Positions 11,785-23,255 are shown, counted from the first letter of the stretch. The stretch is DNA of 64,000 nucleotides from Yersinia alsatica (GCF_902170305.1 NZ_CABHWW010000008.1:62001-126000), one strand, 5' to 3'. Program-made: numbers and translations. The notes: a model not told the origin generated them from the sequence alone.

Positions 11785-11809
11785 CCCGGCCTAAGTGCCG
11801 GGCTTTTTA
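11785..11809 (+). terminator. Intrinsic terminator after cmoB
   Basis: CCCGGC / GCCGGG stem with a 6-nt loop followed by CTTTTTAT, starting 5 nt after the cmoB stop. Confidence 0.85.
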
Positions 11810-11812
11810 TAA

Positions 11813-12006
11813 GCTGATATCCGTCAGTGACTCGGGTAAACCAATGCCACTAACAACGCTGTAGCGCCAAAGTCGCAAATCAAGACCCAAAGTCATTGGT
11901 GTTACAGCTAGGCAGCAAAATGAGTAAGTCCCGATGATCTGACATCAGTCAGTGACTCGGGTGAACGAATGCCGCTAACAACGCTGTAGCGCCAAGGCCG
12001 CAAGGT
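11813..12006. repeat. ERIC-like repeats between cmoB and cutC
   Basis: A truncated unit (11813-11858, right half only), a complete unit of 125 bp (11859-11983) and the first part of a third, ending at the cutC stop codon. Sequence is of the same family as the array at 8150-8411 (GTAAGTCCCGATGA, CTGACATCAGTCAGTGACTC, CTAACAACGCTGTAGC) but more diverged. Direct orientation. It would be transcribed past the cutC stop. Confidence 0.75.
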
Positions 12007-12771
12007 CTATGCTGACTGCGGTAAAGGCGCGCCCATCACCAACAAACTCTTCATTGCTTCAACCACTTCACCATCGACGCAATAATGAGCGAACTCATCA
12101 ACATCACTGTCGGCGCACATGGTGACACCGGCTTTACGGTATTTCATGGCTGAGGGAACAAGACGCCCGGCTGAACTGTGTAGCTCGCGGATACCGGCAT
12201 CGATAAATTTCTGCATATTGGTCAGGCGCACCCCCGCTCCAGCCATAATCACTGGCCCCTGATCTTTGGTTGCAGCCACTAAATCTTTCAATAATGCCAG
12301 CCCCAGCTCCGCATTCTGCTGCTGGCCAGAGGTTAAAATCCGCGCCACGTTAAGGTCGGCTAATTGCTGTAGCGCCACCATAGGGTTCTGGCACATATCA
12401 AATGCGCGATGGAATGTGACCGCCAATGGGCCACTGATCTTCATGATTTCCCGCATCCGCGGCATATCAATGTGACCATCAATATCCAGCAACCCCACTA
12501 CAACACCCGCAAAGCCCATATCGCGAATTCGGGCGATATCATTCTTAATGATGGCAAAATCATTATTGCTATAACAGAAATCACCGCCACGAGGACGGAC
12601 GATCGGGTGGACAGGGATAGTGACCGTCTCTCTGGCTTGCATTAAAGCGCCGATACTCGGCGTCAAGCCCCCTTCAGACTGGCCGCAGCATAATTCAATC
12701 CGGTCGGCTCCTGCCTTTTCTGCTACTTGCGCGCAATCTACGCTATAGCAACAAATTTCCAATGTAGTCAT
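12007..12771 (-). CDS. cutC: CutC-family protein
   Basis: TIM-barrel CutC family. It was named for copper homeostasis in E. coli, though that role has been disputed and the reaction is unknown. 254 aa. Family motifs: N-terminal [25 protein letters not shown], then [34 protein letters not shown], and [12 protein letters not shown]. Lies tail-on to the ERIC-like array and in E. coli order with yecM and argS. Confidence 0.94.
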   Translation of the reverse strand: MTTLEICCYSVDCAQVAEKAGADRIELCCGQSEGGLTPSIGALMQARETVTIPVHPIVRPRGGDFCYSNNDFAIIKNDIARIRDMGFAGVVVGLLDIDGHIDMPRMREIMKISGPLAVTFHRAFDMCQNPMVALQQLADLNVARILTSGQQQNAELGLALLKDLVAATKDQGPVIMAGAGVRLTNMQKFIDAGIRELHSSAGRLVPSAMKYRKAGVTMCADSDVDEFAHYCVDGEVVEAMKSLLVMGAPLPQSA

Positions 12772-13021
12772 TCTCTCCCCCGTTTGATGGATGCCACTGC
12801 GACAGGCATATATCCATATTATTTCTGAACATATAAATAGGTATTCAACAATTACACCGTTGAATAAATAAAGTGCTGAATATAACGTTCACGCTAAAAC
12901 AGAATGTAAGTAAACATGCTGAAGCATTTACTATGGCACTCATTTTGAATCCATGAGTAGATGTCAGTCACAGTGATAACCATAAGTGATAGTCGGTATT
13001 GAAATAAATAACCCATAGACG

Positions 13022-13582
13022 TTAGTCATTGCGTTCGCTATCCACTATTTGCCACAGAGTGTAAGGGTGAAACTTAATGGTTATCTCGCCATCACTCACC
13101 GCCAGTGTCGGGTTAGCCAAGCGCTCATGTTCACCTTGTGGTGAGCTAAATTTGGTATGAATCCCTTCTGGCAATGTGGCAGGTAATAAGGCCAGAGCAC
13201 GTTGGTGCAAGGTTTGCGGATCACCGGACAACACCAGCTCAATGTGCTCCCACCCTTCATGAGGATAATGCGTCTTCCCCGGATACGGCAATTCGATACA
13301 GTCTATTTGCCATGGCCCGACAGCCAGTGGTTGCGCCAACTTGAACAGGCAAATGGGTCGCCCATTAATTTGCGACTCGGACATCAAATTACCACATTGC
13401 TCTAATCCACTGCGCCAGCGTTGCGCAGTCTCCGTCTGATGGCAGCGCAACGAAATATGGTCAGCACTGAATTGCGTTAAATCCAGCGTTAATTTAGCCG
13501 CGAAAATAGCCAGCTTTTGTTCAAAGCACGGTAAGTCAGTTAATAACTCCTGTAATTCGACGATATTTTTCAGGCCGTGCAT
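13022..13582 (-). CDS. yecM: VOC-superfamily protein YecM
   Basis: YecM family (glyoxalase/VOC-like fold, putative metal binding); function unknown. 186 aa compared with 188 in E. coli. Visible motifs include DHISLRCHQTETAQRW, PICLFKLAQPL, DCIELPYPG and HPYTLWQIVDSE. The AAGGAAAA ribosome site is just upstream of the ATG. Divergent from argS across a 357-bp spacer. Confidence 0.9.
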   Translation of the reverse strand: MHGLKNIVELQELLTDLPCFEQKLAIFAAKLTLDLTQFSADHISLRCHQTETAQRWRSGLEQCGNLMSESQINGRPICLFKLAQPLAVGPWQIDCIELPYPGKTHYPHEGWEHIELVLSGDPQTLHQRALALLPATLPEGIHTKFSSPQGEHERLANPTLAVSDGEITIKFHPYTLWQIVDSERND

Positions 13583-13939
13583 CTTATTTTCCTTTTAAAC
13601 TGTTATTTCCGGCATCGAAGCGGCCATAATCTACAGTTATTAGCGCTAATCAGCCATATTTAATCTGACTGTTTTATGACTTTACATTATTCATGGCTAA
13701 TAAAATTGTCTGCGGCATTTCAGTCAAAATAGGCACCTCAAATAGATTAGCCGCAACCGTAGGCCTGATGCTGACGTCGGGGGTCAAATATGGTATAAAT
13801 CCTGCCATCTTGTGACTAACGTTGTGTCAGACCATCACGCCGCTGGTCATTCTTTTGTGGTGTCATGTTTTGGCTCCGTTTGAATTAACTGGCACACAGA
13901 TGCTCTTGTGTGTCTTTTGTGCGTAATTAAGGTAACCCG
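13583..13939. other. yecM-argS divergent intergenic region
   Basis: 357 bp with no convincing ORF. It holds the probable argS promoter and the upstream region of yecM; no repeat or RNA gene recognised. Confidence 0.6.
13771..13799 (+). promoter_or_regulatory. Probable argS promoter
   Basis: CTGACG (-35) and TATAAA (-10, preceded by TGG) with exact 17-bp spacing, about 140 bp upstream of the argS GTG. Position and hexamer quality fit a sigma-70 promoter; not verified. Confidence 0.5.
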
Positions 13940-15670
13940 GTGAATATTCAGGCTCTTCTCTCAGATAAAGTCAGCCAGGCGCTGATTGCAGCAGGTGCTC
14001 CAGCAGGCAGCGAAGCTCAAGTTCGCCAATCTGCCAAAGCGCAATTTGGCGATTATCAAGCTAACGGCGTTATGGCCGTTGCCAAAAAACTGGGTATGCA
14101 ACCCCGACAACTGGCAGAAAAAGTCATTGAACTGCTCGATCTTGACGGCATTGCCAGCAAAGTTGAAATTGCCGGTCCCGGTTTTATCAATATTTTCCTT
14201 GATCGCCAATGGGTTGCCAGTAAGGTAGAGCATGCGCTGACTGCGCCCAAATTGGGGGTTGCGCCAGTTGAGCCACAAACTATCGTGGTCGACTACTCGG
14301 CACCTAACGTAGCGAAACAGATGCATGTGGGCCACCTGCGCTCAACTATCATCGGTGATGCGGCGGTACGAACTTTAGAGTTCTTAGGCCACCATGTTAT
14401 TCGCGCTAACCACGTCGGTGACTGGGGTACTCAGTTCGGTATGCTGATTGCCTATCTGGAAAAAATGCAGAATGAAAACGCCAGCGATATGGGCTTATCC
14501 GATCTGGAGCTTTTCTATCAGCAGGCCAAGAAAACCTATGATGAAGATGAAGAGTTTGCCCAGCGCGCCCGTGCCTATGTGGTGAAACTGCAAGGTGGCG
14601 ACGAGTATTGCCGTCAGATGTGGCGCAAATTGGTGGATATCACCATGGCACAAAATCAGATTGCTTATGATCGTCTGAATGTCACCTTGACCAAAGATGA
14701 TGTGATGGGTGAAAGCTTATATAACGCCATGTTGCCCGGCATTGTTGCTGACTTGAAAGCTAAAGGTCTGGCGGTGGAAAGTGATGGCGCAACCGTCGTG
14801 TATCTGGATGAGTATAAAAATAAAGATGGCGAGCCAATGGGCGTCATTATCCAGAAGAAAGATGGCGGCTACCTCTACACTACCACTGACATTGCTTGTG
14901 CCAAATATCGCTATGAGACTCTGGGTGCCGACCGTGTGCTGTACTATATCGACACCCGTCAGCATCAGCATCTGATGCAAGCTTGGACTATCGTGCGTAA
15001 AGCCGGTTATGTCCCTGAATCCGTGCCACTAGAGCACCATATGTTCGGCATGATGTTAGGTAAAGATGGCAAGCCATTTAAAACCCGCTCCGGTGGTACC
15101 GTCAAACTGTCCGATTTGCTGGATGAAGCCATCGAGCGTGCTGGCAAGCTAATTGCTGAGAAAAACCCTGACATGCCTGCGGACGAGCTGAAGCAGGTGG
15201 TTGAAGCTGTCGGTATCGGTGCGGTGAAGTATGCCGATCTGTCAAAAAGCCGCACCACCGACTATATCTTCGACTGGGATAACATGCTGGCGCTGGATGG
15301 TAACACCGCACCTTATATGCAATATGCTTATACTCGCGTGGTTTCCATATTTAAGCGTGCTGGAGTCGATGAAAACAGCCTGACACTGCCATTGGTCATT
15401 ACAGAAGACCGTGAAGCTGCACTGGCAACCCGCCTGTTGCAGTTTGAAGAAGTTATCACCACCGTGGCCCGTGAAGGCACACCACACGTGATGTGTTCTT
15501 ATCTGTATGACTTGGCCGGTCTGTTCTCAAGCTTCTATGAACACTGCCAAATCCTGAATGCAGAAACTGAAGAAAGCCGCCAGAGCCGCCTGAAACTGGC
15601 CATGCTGACAGCCAAAACCTTGAAACAAGGGTTGGATACCTTAGGCATTCAGACCGTTGAACGCATGTAG
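13940..15670 (+). CDS. argS: Arginyl-tRNA synthetase
   Basis: Class I aminoacyl-tRNA synthetase charging tRNA-Arg. 576 aa, usual length is 577. The start is a GTG at 13940 with AAGGTAA upstream, giving [11 protein letters not shown] as in E. coli. The HIGH-type motif is HVGHLRST near residue 132; the N-terminal Add1 domain and C-terminal anticodon-binding helical domain ending [11 protein letters not shown] are intact. Followed by a strong bidirectional terminator shared with murJ. Confidence 0.98.
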   Translation: MNIQALLSDKVSQALIAAGAPAGSEAQVRQSAKAQFGDYQANGVMAVAKKLGMQPRQLAEKVIELLDLDGIASKVEIAGPGFINIFLDRQWVASKVEHALTAPKLGVAPVEPQTIVVDYSAPNVAKQMHVGHLRSTIIGDAAVRTLEFLGHHVIRANHVGDWGTQFGMLIAYLEKMQNENASDMGLSDLELFYQQAKKTYDEDEEFAQRARAYVVKLQGGDEYCRQMWRKLVDITMAQNQIAYDRLNVTLTKDDVMGESLYNAMLPGIVADLKAKGLAVESDGATVVYLDEYKNKDGEPMGVIIQKKDGGYLYTTTDIACAKYRYETLGADRVLYYIDTRQHQHLMQAWTIVRKAGYVPESVPLEHHMFGMMLGKDGKPFKTRSGGTVKLSDLLDEAIERAGKLIAEKNPDMPADELKQVVEAVGIGAVKYADLSKSRTTDYIFDWDNMLALDGNTAPYMQYAYTRVVSIFKRAGVDENSLTLPLVITEDREAALATRLLQFEEVITTVAREGTPHVMCSYLYDLAGLFSSFYEHCQILNAETEESRQSRLKLAMLTAKTLKQGLDTLGIQTVERM

Positions 15671-15691
15671 TTTTTATCGCTAGTCATTACT

Positions 15692-15719
15692 AAAAAAAGG
15701 CCCCGAGGGGCCTTTTTTA
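15692..15719. terminator. Bidirectional terminator between argS and murJ
   Basis: AAAAAAAGGCCCC / GGGGCCTTTTTT hairpin with a 3-nt loop; A-tract on one side and T-tract on the other serve both convergent genes. Confidence 0.9.
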
Positions 15720-15730
15720 TTACTGTAAAA

Positions 15731-17266
15731 TCAGTTGGTTCTGCGCGCAAAGTCACGCAGTTTAAACCCAAGTAAGGCCAGCGCCCCAAAATAAGCAATA
15801 ACCCCCGCCACCACGATAGCAGCCAGCCGGAGTAAACGATATGCCATACCGCCAATATCCCACGCTGGCATCACCCACAGCAATGCCAGTAACACCGCAG
15901 ACATCACGATAACACCAATAACCAATTTGGTTAGGAACACCGCCCAGCCTGGTTGTGGCTGGAAGATATCTTGCTTACGCAATTGCCAATATAACAAGCT
16001 GGCATTCAGGCAAGCTCCTAAGCCAATCGACAGTGATAAACCGGCATGTTTAAGCGGCCCAATGAAAATCAGGTTCATCACCTGAGTTAATATCAGGGTG
16101 ATAATGGCAATCTTGACCGGCGTTTTAATGTTCTGGCGCGAGTAGAAGCCCGGAGCCAGCACTTTTACCACGATCAGCCCCATTAAACCGACGGAATAAG
16201 CCACCAGCGCACGTTGCGTCATAACCGCATCAAAAGCGCTGAATTTCCCATACTGGAATAACGAAACAACCAGCGGCTTGGCTAGAATGCCTAAGGCGAC
16301 CGCACTGGGTAATGCCAGCAAGAAGCACAGGCGCAGCCCCCAATCCATCAGTTTGGAGTATTCATCATGGTTACCGCTAGAGAAGCTTTTGGCCAGCGAG
16401 GGCAACAGAATTGTCCCCAAAGCCACCCCCAGCACACCCGATGGGAACTCCATTAGGCGGTCAGCGTAATACATCCATGACACTGAACCTGAGACTAGGA
16501 ATGATGCAAAAATAGTATTTATGATCAGCGAAATTTGGCTAACGGATACCCCGAGTATCGCGGGCCCCATTTGGCGCATCACACGCCAAACTCCGGCATC
16601 GCGCAATGACAACCTTGGCAATACCAACATCCCTATTTTTTTCAGATGAGGTAACTGGTAGCCCAATTGCAGGACACCACCGACCACCACAGCCCAAGCC
16701 AGTGCCATCACCGGAGGATTAAAATAAGGGGCAGCAAATAGCGCAAAACCTATCATGCTGATATTCAGAAAGGTGGGCGCAAAAGCTGGGATGGAAAAAC
16801 GGTTCCAGGTATTAAGAATCGCACCGACTAATGATGCTAATGAAATCAGCAAAATATATGGGAAAGTTACCCGCAAAAGTGCAGAAGTTAGCGCAAACTT
16901 ATCCGGTGTATCGGTAAAACCGGGGGCAGTAATAAAAATAACCCACGGGGCTGCCAACATCCCTAACACCGTGACCACCGCCAAAATCAAGGTCAACAGA
17001 CCAGAGACGTACGCCACAAATGTTCGTGTGGCTTCCTCACCCTGTTGGCTTTTATATTCGGCCAAGATAGGCACAAAAGCCTGTGAAAACGCCCCTTCAG
17101 CAAAGATACGACGCAACAAATTGGGCAATTTAAATGCCACAAAAAAAGCATCCGTTGCCATACCCGCACCAAAAACCCGTGCCACAATCGCATCACGAGC
17201 AAAGCCTAATACGCGGGAAAACATGGTCATAGAACTGACAGCAGCCAGTGATTTCAATAGGTTCAT
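15731..17266 (-). CDS. murJ: Lipid II flippase MurJ
   Basis: MOP-superfamily inner-membrane flippase that exports the peptidoglycan precursor lipid II. 511 aa, identical in length to E. coli MurJ, with about 14 hydrophobic segments. N-terminal signature: [24 protein letters not shown]; the charged cavity Arg residues near the N-terminus are present (R24 region). Last gene of the leftward rimJ-yceH-mviM-murJ run. Confidence 0.97.
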   Translation of the reverse strand: MNLLKSLAAVSSMTMFSRVLGFARDAIVARVFGAGMATDAFFVAFKLPNLLRRIFAEGAFSQAFVPILAEYKSQQGEEATRTFVAYVSGLLTLILAVVTVLGMLAAPWVIFITAPGFTDTPDKFALTSALLRVTFPYILLISLASLVGAILNTWNRFSIPAFAPTFLNISMIGFALFAAPYFNPPVMALAWAVVVGGVLQLGYQLPHLKKIGMLVLPRLSLRDAGVWRVMRQMGPAILGVSVSQISLIINTIFASFLVSGSVSWMYYADRLMEFPSGVLGVALGTILLPSLAKSFSSGNHDEYSKLMDWGLRLCFLLALPSAVALGILAKPLVVSLFQYGKFSAFDAVMTQRALVAYSVGLMGLIVVKVLAPGFYSRQNIKTPVKIAIITLILTQVMNLIFIGPLKHAGLSLSIGLGACLNASLLYWQLRKQDIFQPQPGWAVFLTKLVIGVIVMSAVLLALLWVMPAWDIGGMAYRLLRLAAIVVAGVIAYFGALALLGFKLRDFARRTN

Positions 17267-17381
17267 AGATTTTTCTAATAGACTTGGATGACAAAACTGG
17301 CGCTAGTCTACGTAATCAACACTGAATAGCCACTGATAGATGTAACAAATTAATGGCCCGTTATTATTTACGCCCATATTG

Positions 17382-18311
17382 CTATTGCTGCAAAATACGC
17401 TCAATCATCCGCTGTGCATAAATAGCCTGCTCACCAGAGACTTGTGGCGCGGTTTGGTTACTCACTGCGGTAATAAAGTGATGAACTGCGCCACTAAACC
17501 CGCGCTGTTCCAGTGTGGTTTGCCAGCCCGGTGTTGGCAGACTGATCACCTGCCCTTCAGACTCCTGTTGCCACTGGCGCATATCGGTAATTTGATAACA
17601 GGCTCCGGGACTGACGGCCTGTACACTTTCCCGCTGGGTGCCAGCATGTCGATGCATACTGGTGGTAATTAAGCAGTTACCCGCCTGAAAAAGATGCTCC
17701 GCATAGAGCATTTGCCCCTGCTCATTTGCTTGCACCGAGCCGGTCATCAAGGTTGCCGACTCGCCACCTAGCCACAGTGCAGTGTCAACCACATGCAGAT
17801 AGTCATCAAGCAGCGTAAAACGAACATCATGTGGCCCAATACCATTCTGACGATGTTTCTCCATCCGCAGGGAGGCCGGCTGATTCATCTTTTGCTTAAG
17901 CTGCTGATACAATGGCGCAAAACGACGATTAAACCCCACCATCAGGGCCAAACGCTGCTTCGCCGCCAGGGCAATCAGTTGCTCGGACTGTTCGATTGTC
18001 TCGGCGAGCGGTTTATCGACATAAACATGAATACCAGCCTGCAATAACTCACTCACCACCTGAAAATGGCTGGCGGTGCTGCTGTGGACAAAAATGGCAT
18101 CACAATCCGCCGCTAAGCTATCCAACCGCGAAAAATAGCGCATTCGATAGCTGTCACACACCGGTTGTGCTTTAGCCTGATTCGGGGAGAATGCCCCCAC
18201 TAACTGCCAATCCAGCTCTTGCGTCAAGAGGGGCAAATAGGCTTTTTGCGCAATCCCACCAAGGCCGACAATGCCAACCCGCAGTTTTTTGCCAATAGAG
18301 GGCTTTTTCAT
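17382..18311 (-). CDS. mviM: Gfo/Idh/MocA-family oxidoreductase MviM
   Basis: NAD(P)-dependent oxidoreductase of unknown substrate. The Rossmann motif GIVGLGGIAQKAYLP is at the N-terminus, and the family EKP-type signature is VYVDKPLAE. Start chosen at 18311 (309 aa, MKKPSIGKK): the TAAGGA ribosome site overlaps the yceH stop and sits 5 nt upstream; an earlier in-frame ATG at 18329 lies inside yceH. E. coli MviM is 307 aa. Encoded next to murJ as in E. coli. Confidence 0.92.
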   Translation of the reverse strand: MKKPSIGKKLRVGIVGLGGIAQKAYLPLLTQELDWQLVGAFSPNQAKAQPVCDSYRMRYFSRLDSLAADCDAIFVHSSTASHFQVVSELLQAGIHVYVDKPLAETIEQSEQLIALAAKQRLALMVGFNRRFAPLYQQLKQKMNQPASLRMEKHRQNGIGPHDVRFTLLDDYLHVVDTALWLGGESATLMTGSVQANEQGQMLYAEHLFQAGNCLITTSMHRHAGTQRESVQAVSPGACYQITDMRQWQQESEGQVISLPTPGWQTTLEQRGFSGAVHHFITAVSNQTAPQVSGEQAIYAQRMIERILQQ

Positions 18312-18321
18312 AGCATCCTTA

Positions 18322-18963
18322 TTAATCATCCAGTTGCAACAGCACTTCATCCAGACGTCGTGTTAGTGCAATCACCTGCTGCTCAAGTTGAGCCACGCGA
18401 GCTTCAAGGGCGCTGCTGCCCCCTTCGACACCTTCTTCCACTGACAACGTAGGCGCAATATCACCACTGAATAGATGCATAAAGCGGCTTTCACGTTTCC
18501 CCGGCTCACGAGCCAGACGCACCACAAATGGCCCATCTTCGCGTAAGGACAACTGAGTCAGAACCTCTTCAGTTTCAGCCACATCAGCAAACTCATACAT
18601 ACGATTGGTTCGGGTACGTAATTCACCCGGCGTCTGGGCGCCACGCAGTAATAACGTGGTGATCACCGCCAGTTCAGCGGGTGAAAATTTAAGATTACCA
18701 AACTCAGAATTACAAAAACGATGTTCGTATTTCATTACCCGGTTACCACTTTGGGTACGGATAAGATGCTTTTTCAGTAGGAAATCCAGCGTCTGTTGCA
18801 CTTCTGACTCAGACAACTCCATCACCGGCTCGCGGTTAGTTTTCTGATTACAGGCAATAGTTACGCCGTTAAGCGACATCGGATATTGCTCCGGCGTCGT
18901 CACTTGTTTTTCCAGCAAACAGCCAATAACTCTGGCTTCCAGTGCATTTAAACTGTGTTTCAT
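18322..18963 (-). CDS. yceH: DUF480 protein YceH
   Basis: DUF480 family, two winged-helix domains; function unknown. 213 aa (E. coli 215). Conserved start [28 protein letters not shown] is split between helices, and the middle has [11 protein letters not shown]. The C-terminal 30 residues ([20 protein letters not shown]) look like a coiled coil. Seven bases from rimJ, so likely co-transcribed. Confidence 0.94.
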   Translation of the reverse strand: MKHSLNALEARVIGCLLEKQVTTPEQYPMSLNGVTIACNQKTNREPVMELSESEVQQTLDFLLKKHLIRTQSGNRVMKYEHRFCNSEFGNLKFSPAELAVITTLLLRGAQTPGELRTRTNRMYEFADVAETEEVLTQLSLREDGPFVVRLAREPGKRESRFMHLFSGDIAPTLSVEEGVEGGSSALEARVAQLEQQVIALTRRLDEVLLQLDD

Positions 18964-18970
18964 CCTGACC

Positions 18971-19555
18971 TCAGCGAGTTGGCGTCCATTCTTTGTTAGT
19001 CAAAGCCGTCAGCACGTGATCGCGCCATTGACCATCAATGAGTAAATAATCTTTCGCGTAACCTTCGCGCTCAAACCCAAGGCGCTCAAGTAAACTGCCA
19101 CTGCGATGATTATGCGGCATATAGTTAGCCATAATACGGTGCATCCGCTCTTGGCGTTGCATATAACGAATCAGCGGTTGCAGTGCTTCAAACATTAAGC
19201 CCTGGCCTTGCCAGCGTTCACCTAATGAATAGCCCAGGAAGCAGGCGTGGAATGAGCCGCGCAATACATTGCTGAAATTCGCTACGCCACGCACTTCTTT
19301 TTCTTCTGGATCTAACAAAATAAAGTAGTAGGCGCTGCCCTGCTTTTGCAGCTCCATGATCATGCCCAGCCGCGCTTGCCAACCTGAAGGCATGCAGTGA
19401 CTTTGATCGCGCACCGGTTCCCACGGTTTTAGAAAAGCCTGATTCTCAGCGTAATACTCCGCCATGCGGTAAGCATCACGTTCATTAACCAGCCGCAGTG
19501 ACATACGGTCAGTCGTCAGGCGTATTTTAGGTGTTGCTGAATGATAGCCGAACAT
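18971..19555 (-). CDS. rimJ: Ribosomal protein uS5 N-acetyltransferase RimJ
   Basis: GNAT-fold acetyltransferase modifying the N-terminal Ala of ribosomal protein S5. The start at 19555 gives [17 protein letters not shown] (194 aa, as in E. coli); an in-frame start at 19597 adds 14 unconserved residues. Conserved [34 protein letters not shown] (acetyl-CoA region) and [21 protein letters not shown]. First gene of the leftward run ending at murJ. Confidence 0.95.
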   Translation of the reverse strand: MFGYHSATPKIRLTTDRMSLRLVNERDAYRMAEYYAENQAFLKPWEPVRDQSHCMPSGWQARLGMIMELQKQGSAYYFILLDPEEKEVRGVANFSNVLRGSFHACFLGYSLGERWQGQGLMFEALQPLIRYMQRQERMHRIMANYMPHNHRSGSLLERLGFEREGYAKDYLLIDGQWRDHVLTALTNKEWTPTR

Positions 19556-19846
19556 CTGCTCCCCTTGAGATATGCGCCGGACTTGATTTCGCGACACGCT
19601 TTTTCTTCAATATACCTGCTACGTCGTTGCCGCGTAAAACCACACTTGCGCGCTTTCCATACATCAATACAACAAAATTACGCAACAAAAGGGCTTAAAT
19701 TGCATTTTATTATGAAATTGCTGGTGAGGTAACGTATTGACGATAAAAAAATATTATCAATCTACCCTCTAGAGTTCCCGACAATTTGGGTACAAACTAT
19801 AAGCGTAATTTCCATTCCCTCCCTTTTTAATTTCTGACGGTGAAGC

Positions 19847-21052
19847 ATGGCCTTGGTATCGCAAGCTCGCAGCTTGGGTAAGTACTTTTTATTGCTCGAT
19901 AACTTATTAGTGGTGTTGGGTTTCTTCGTTGTCTTCCCACTCATATCTATCCGATTTGTCGATCAATTAGGGTGGGCTGCGGTGCTGGTGGGTCTAGCCT
20001 TGGGCTTAAGGCAACTGGTCCAGCAAGGGTTGGGGATTTTCGGCGGCGCGATTGCGGACCGTTTCGGTGCTAAACCGATGATAGTCACTGGCATGCTGAT
20101 GCGTGCGGCGGGCTTTGCACTCATGGCAATGGCAGATGAACCCTGGATACTGTGGTTGGCTTGCGCACTATCTGGCTTAGGTGGCACCTTATTTGACCCA
20201 CCGCGTACCGCGTTGGTGATTAAACTTACTCGCCCTCATGAGCGTGGCCGTTTTTACTCCATACTAATGATGCAAGACAGCGCCGGTGCGGTGATTGGCG
20301 CACTGATCGGCAGTTGGCTGTTGCAATATGACTTCCATTTTGTCTGTTGGACCGGTGCGGTTATCTTCATCTTGGCGGCAGGATGGAATCTCTGGTTGCT
20401 GCCCGCCTATCGCATCTCAACAGTGCGAGCGCCAATGAAAGAGGGCATGATGCGGGTGTTGCGTGATCGCCGCTTTGTCACCTATGTGCTAACACTGACC
20501 GGTTATTACATGCTATCGGTGCAGGTGATGTTGATGTTACCTATCATAGTAAATGAAATTGCCGGTTCACCTGCGGCAGTGAAATGGATGTATGCCATAG
20601 AAGCCGCACTTTCGCTAACCCTGCTCTATCCGATTGCTCGTTGGAGCGAAAAACGTTTTCGTCTTGAACAGCGTTTGATGTTCGGGTTGTTGATCATGAC
20701 ATTAAGCTTGTTCCCTATTGGCCTGATTAACCAGCTACAAACCCTGTTTATGTTTATTTGCTTCTTCTATATGGGTTCTATTATTGCCGAGCCAGCACGC
20801 GAAACTCTGGGTGCTTCACTGGCTGACTCCCGTGCTCGCGGCAGCTATATGGGCTTTAGCCGTCTTGGGCTGGCGTTGGGTGGTGCGATTGGCTATACCG
20901 GCGGCGGGTGGATGTATGATACCGGCCGAACCCTTGAAATGCCGGAGTTACCTTGGTTCCTGCTCGGCGTGATTGGCTTAATCACCTTGGTCGGGCTTTA
21001 CTGGCAATTCAATCAGCGCCGCATTGAGTCGGCGATGCTGAGCGGAAGTTAG
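19847..21052 (+). CDS. mdtH: MFS multidrug transporter MdtH
   Basis: Twelve-helix major facilitator drug efflux protein; E. coli MdtH overproduction gives fluoroquinolone resistance. 401 aa, E. coli 402. MFS motif A is seen as [11 protein letters not shown] near residue 66. Other conserved blocks are [15 protein letters not shown] and the central [22 protein letters not shown]. Divergent from rimJ across 291 bp and followed by an intrinsic terminator. Confidence 0.95.
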   Translation: MALVSQARSLGKYFLLLDNLLVVLGFFVVFPLISIRFVDQLGWAAVLVGLALGLRQLVQQGLGIFGGAIADRFGAKPMIVTGMLMRAAGFALMAMADEPWILWLACALSGLGGTLFDPPRTALVIKLTRPHERGRFYSILMMQDSAGAVIGALIGSWLLQYDFHFVCWTGAVIFILAAGWNLWLLPAYRISTVRAPMKEGMMRVLRDRRFVTYVLTLTGYYMLSVQVMLMLPIIVNEIAGSPAAVKWMYAIEAALSLTLLYPIARWSEKRFRLEQRLMFGLLIMTLSLFPIGLINQLQTLFMFICFFYMGSIIAEPARETLGASLADSRARGSYMGFSRLGLALGGAIGYTGGGWMYDTGRTLEMPELPWFLLGVIGLITLVGLYWQFNQRRIESAMLSGS

Positions 21053-21062
21053 TCGGTTACTC

Positions 21063-21092
21063 GCCGGAGCCGTTTTGTCTCCGGCTCTTTTC
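21063..21092 (+). terminator. Intrinsic terminator after mdtH
   Basis: GCCGGAG / CTCCGGC stem with a 9-nt loop, followed by TCTTTTCC, 10 bp after the mdtH stop. Confidence 0.8.
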
Positions 21093-21283
21093 CTCTCATT
21101 TCTATGTTCTCTGATTCAGGGTTATCTGATTGGCAATGACCCAATACTGCCGCACTATCGCCCTCCATCCCAAACCGTCATTGAACAAACAGGGTTAATA
21201 ATACAAAACAGCTGATTAACCGGTTACTATTGGGCAAATTCTTTTTGTTTGATGTGATGAGTACATATTGCTACGAGGCTTTA

Positions 21284-21847
21284 ATGAATAAATTAATGTG
21301 GGGCGCAGCGGCGCTGATAGTGACGGCAACACTGGTTGGCTGCAACCAACTGACGCAGTACACCCTGAGCGAGCAGGAAGTTAATGACTATCTGCAAAAG
21401 CATAATAATTACGAAAAACAGATTGGTATTCCGGGTCTGGTGGATGCTCATATTACCCTGACCCAATTGCAGAGCCAGATTGGCCGCGCCGAACCCGGTA
21501 AAGTGACATTAACCGGCAATGCTAAAGTGGATATCACCTCGATCCTTGGCCCGCAAACTGCTGATATGACACTGACCTTAAAAGCACAGCCAACATTTGA
21601 TCGTAAAAAAGGCGCTATTTTCCTCAAAGATATGGAACTGACTGATTATCAGGTCAAACCGGAAAAGATGGATTCAGTGATGAAAGCGCTGACACCTTAT
21701 TTAAATCAGTCGTTGAAGTCGTATTTTGATCAACAACCGGCCTATGTGTTAGACGGTGAGAAGAGTAAAGCGGAAGCAATGGCGAAAAAGCTGGCGAAAG
21801 GTTTAGAAGTTAAGCCGGGGCAATTAGTCATCCCACTGACTGACTAA
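21284..21847 (+). CDS. yceB: Lipoprotein YceB
   Basis: Predicted lipoprotein with a DUF1439 beta-rich domain; role unknown. The start at 21284 gives 187 aa (E. coli 186), a signal peptide of about 19 residues and a lipobox LVGC with Cys20. The upstream TTG at 21230 would bury the signal peptide and was rejected. The residue after Cys is Asn, so no Asp+2 retention signal; outer-membrane sorting is expected. Follows mdtH as in E. coli. Confidence 0.92.
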   Translation: MNKLMWGAAALIVTATLVGCNQLTQYTLSEQEVNDYLQKHNNYEKQIGIPGLVDAHITLTQLQSQIGRAEPGKVTLTGNAKVDITSILGPQTADMTLTLKAQPTFDRKKGAIFLKDMELTDYQVKPEKMDSVMKALTPYLNQSLKSYFDQQPAYVLDGEKSKAEAMAKKLAKGLEVKPGQLVIPLTD

Positions 21848-21896
21848 TCCTACCCCCAGCTTATTATGAGCAGATTAACTCTGGAGGAGCTCGAAA

Positions 21897-22457
21897 TCAT
21901 TCCTCCGGGTTATCTGCCTCAGACAACTCATCCCACATCGCCTGCAATGCTTCGCGGCTTAACTGTGCCAACGTGCGATAGAATCCGCTGGTGGCATGAG
22001 CTTCAACTTTACCCAGAAAACGGCCGCACCATGGCAGTAAATAGTCGCTAAACAGCGCAGTTTGTGCCGCAACTTCATCTTCAGCCGCTTGATCTTCCAG
22101 CCAGGATGCCGCCAGTAATAGCCCGCCAAAATGGTCAGTTGGCCCGTCACCCAGCGGCATACCGCGCTGTTGCAGGAAGGCTCTGACCTCAGATTCAGGG
22201 CGAGCATCCTCGTAATCAGAGCCATAAGGCGAAACGCTGCGCTCGTCACCCACGAACAGCGCGTTATAATCGGCACTCAACACTTCAGGTTGATACTCTT
22301 GCTGTAAGCGAGCCAGTAATTCACTTTGCTCCAGCGGCCAATGCTGTTCTAACTTCCCCTGGCTTATCAATGCAAACAGAGGTTCCAACAGCGGGTCTTG
22401 TGGCTGGCGATAAAACAGTGACCCGAGGATGCGGCACACCAGAGAAAAATCATTCAT
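21897..22457 (-). CDS. ycdY: TorD/DmsD-type chaperone YcdY
   Basis: Redox-enzyme-maturation-type chaperone; in E. coli YcdY assists the zinc phosphatase YcdX and affects swarming. 186 aa, all-helical, with SADYNALFVGDERSVSPYGSDYED (family motif) and CGRFLGKVEAHATSGFYR. Encoded directly downstream of ycdX, which supports the partnership here. Converges with yceB, 49 bp between stops. Confidence 0.92.
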   Translation of the reverse strand: MNDFSLVCRILGSLFYRQPQDPLLEPLFALISQGKLEQHWPLEQSELLARLQQEYQPEVLSADYNALFVGDERSVSPYGSDYEDARPESEVRAFLQQRGMPLGDGPTDHFGGLLLAASWLEDQAAEDEVAAQTALFSDYLLPWCGRFLGKVEAHATSGFYRTLAQLSREALQAMWDELSEADNPEE

Positions 22458-22517
22458 TTACATCTTCCTGTTTCTATCTATTTTAAAATCACATTTGTGA
22501 CAACGTCACTATTTAAC

Positions 22518-23255
22518 CTATAACTCAGCCAACTCAGGGATAGCAGGACGACCACGCTGCTCAAGGTAATCCAGTAAGCGACGTGGGCTGACATTCAGAA
22601 TCCGCTCTGGTGGGAAATCCACTTCGGCAATAATACGTTCGCAGTGCTCAAAAATCCCCAATGAATAAGCGATATGGGAGTCAGAACCCAGCGCCAACCA
22701 GCCACCAGCATCTCGCACCGCGGCAGCGATGGCACGGCAATTAGCTTCACTGCCCTTACGTGAATGTGCGAAAGATGAGTTATTCAATTCCAAAGCTACA
22801 TCGTAGTGAGCCGCGGCTTCAGCAACAGCTTTAATATCAATGGGATACTTAGGATTTCCGGGGTGACTGATGATATGCACATTGCCCTGCGCCATAGTAG
22901 CAATCATAGCTTGGGTATTGGCAGCCTTATCTTGGGGCGGGAACACCGGCTCATGGAAACCGGCAATCAGCAGATCGACAGCATCAAGCATAGGTCCAGT
23001 GCAATCAATGTCGCCGTCCAGATTTTTAATATTCGCTTCGATGCCGCGCAAGATCCCAACACCGTCAACCAGCCGTGGCCATACCCGCATATTCATGAAA
23101 TGCCAATAATGGGGAGCATCGGCCATGTCCGGGCCGTGGTCAGTAATGGCAAACAGTTTGATATTTTTCAGCTTAGCTTCGGCGATATAATCGTGCAGGG
23201 TACTATAAGCATGGGTGCTGGCGATGGTATGCATATGTAAATCAACAGGATACAT
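22518..23255 (-). CDS. ycdX: PHP-domain phosphatase YcdX
   Basis: PHP-superfamily metal-dependent phosphatase with a trinuclear zinc site. The start at 23255 gives [18 protein letters not shown] (245 aa, same as E. coli); metal-ligand motifs visible are HMHT, ITDHG, GIEAN, IAGFHEP, ISHPGNP and GSDSHIA. An in-frame start at 23303 adds 16 unconserved residues. It lies between ghrA and ycdY in E. coli order. Confidence 0.95.
   Translation of the reverse strand: MYPVDLHMHTIASTHAYSTLHDYIAEAKLKNIKLFAITDHGPDMADAPHYWHFMNMRVWPRLVDGVGILRGIEANIKNLDGDIDCTGPMLDAVDLLIAGFHEPVFPPQDKAANTQAMIATMAQGNVHIISHPGNPKYPIDIKAVAEAAAHYDVALELNNSSFAHSRKGSEANCRAIAAAVRDAGGWLALGSDSHIAYSLGIFEHCERIIAEVDFPPERILNVSPRRLLDYLEQRGRPAIPELAEL

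Noticed and set aside
16755-17291. 178-codon frame opposite murJ
   Set aside because: Antisense to a conserved membrane protein, low-complexity Lys/Ala/Thr composition typical of complement of a hydrophobic gene.
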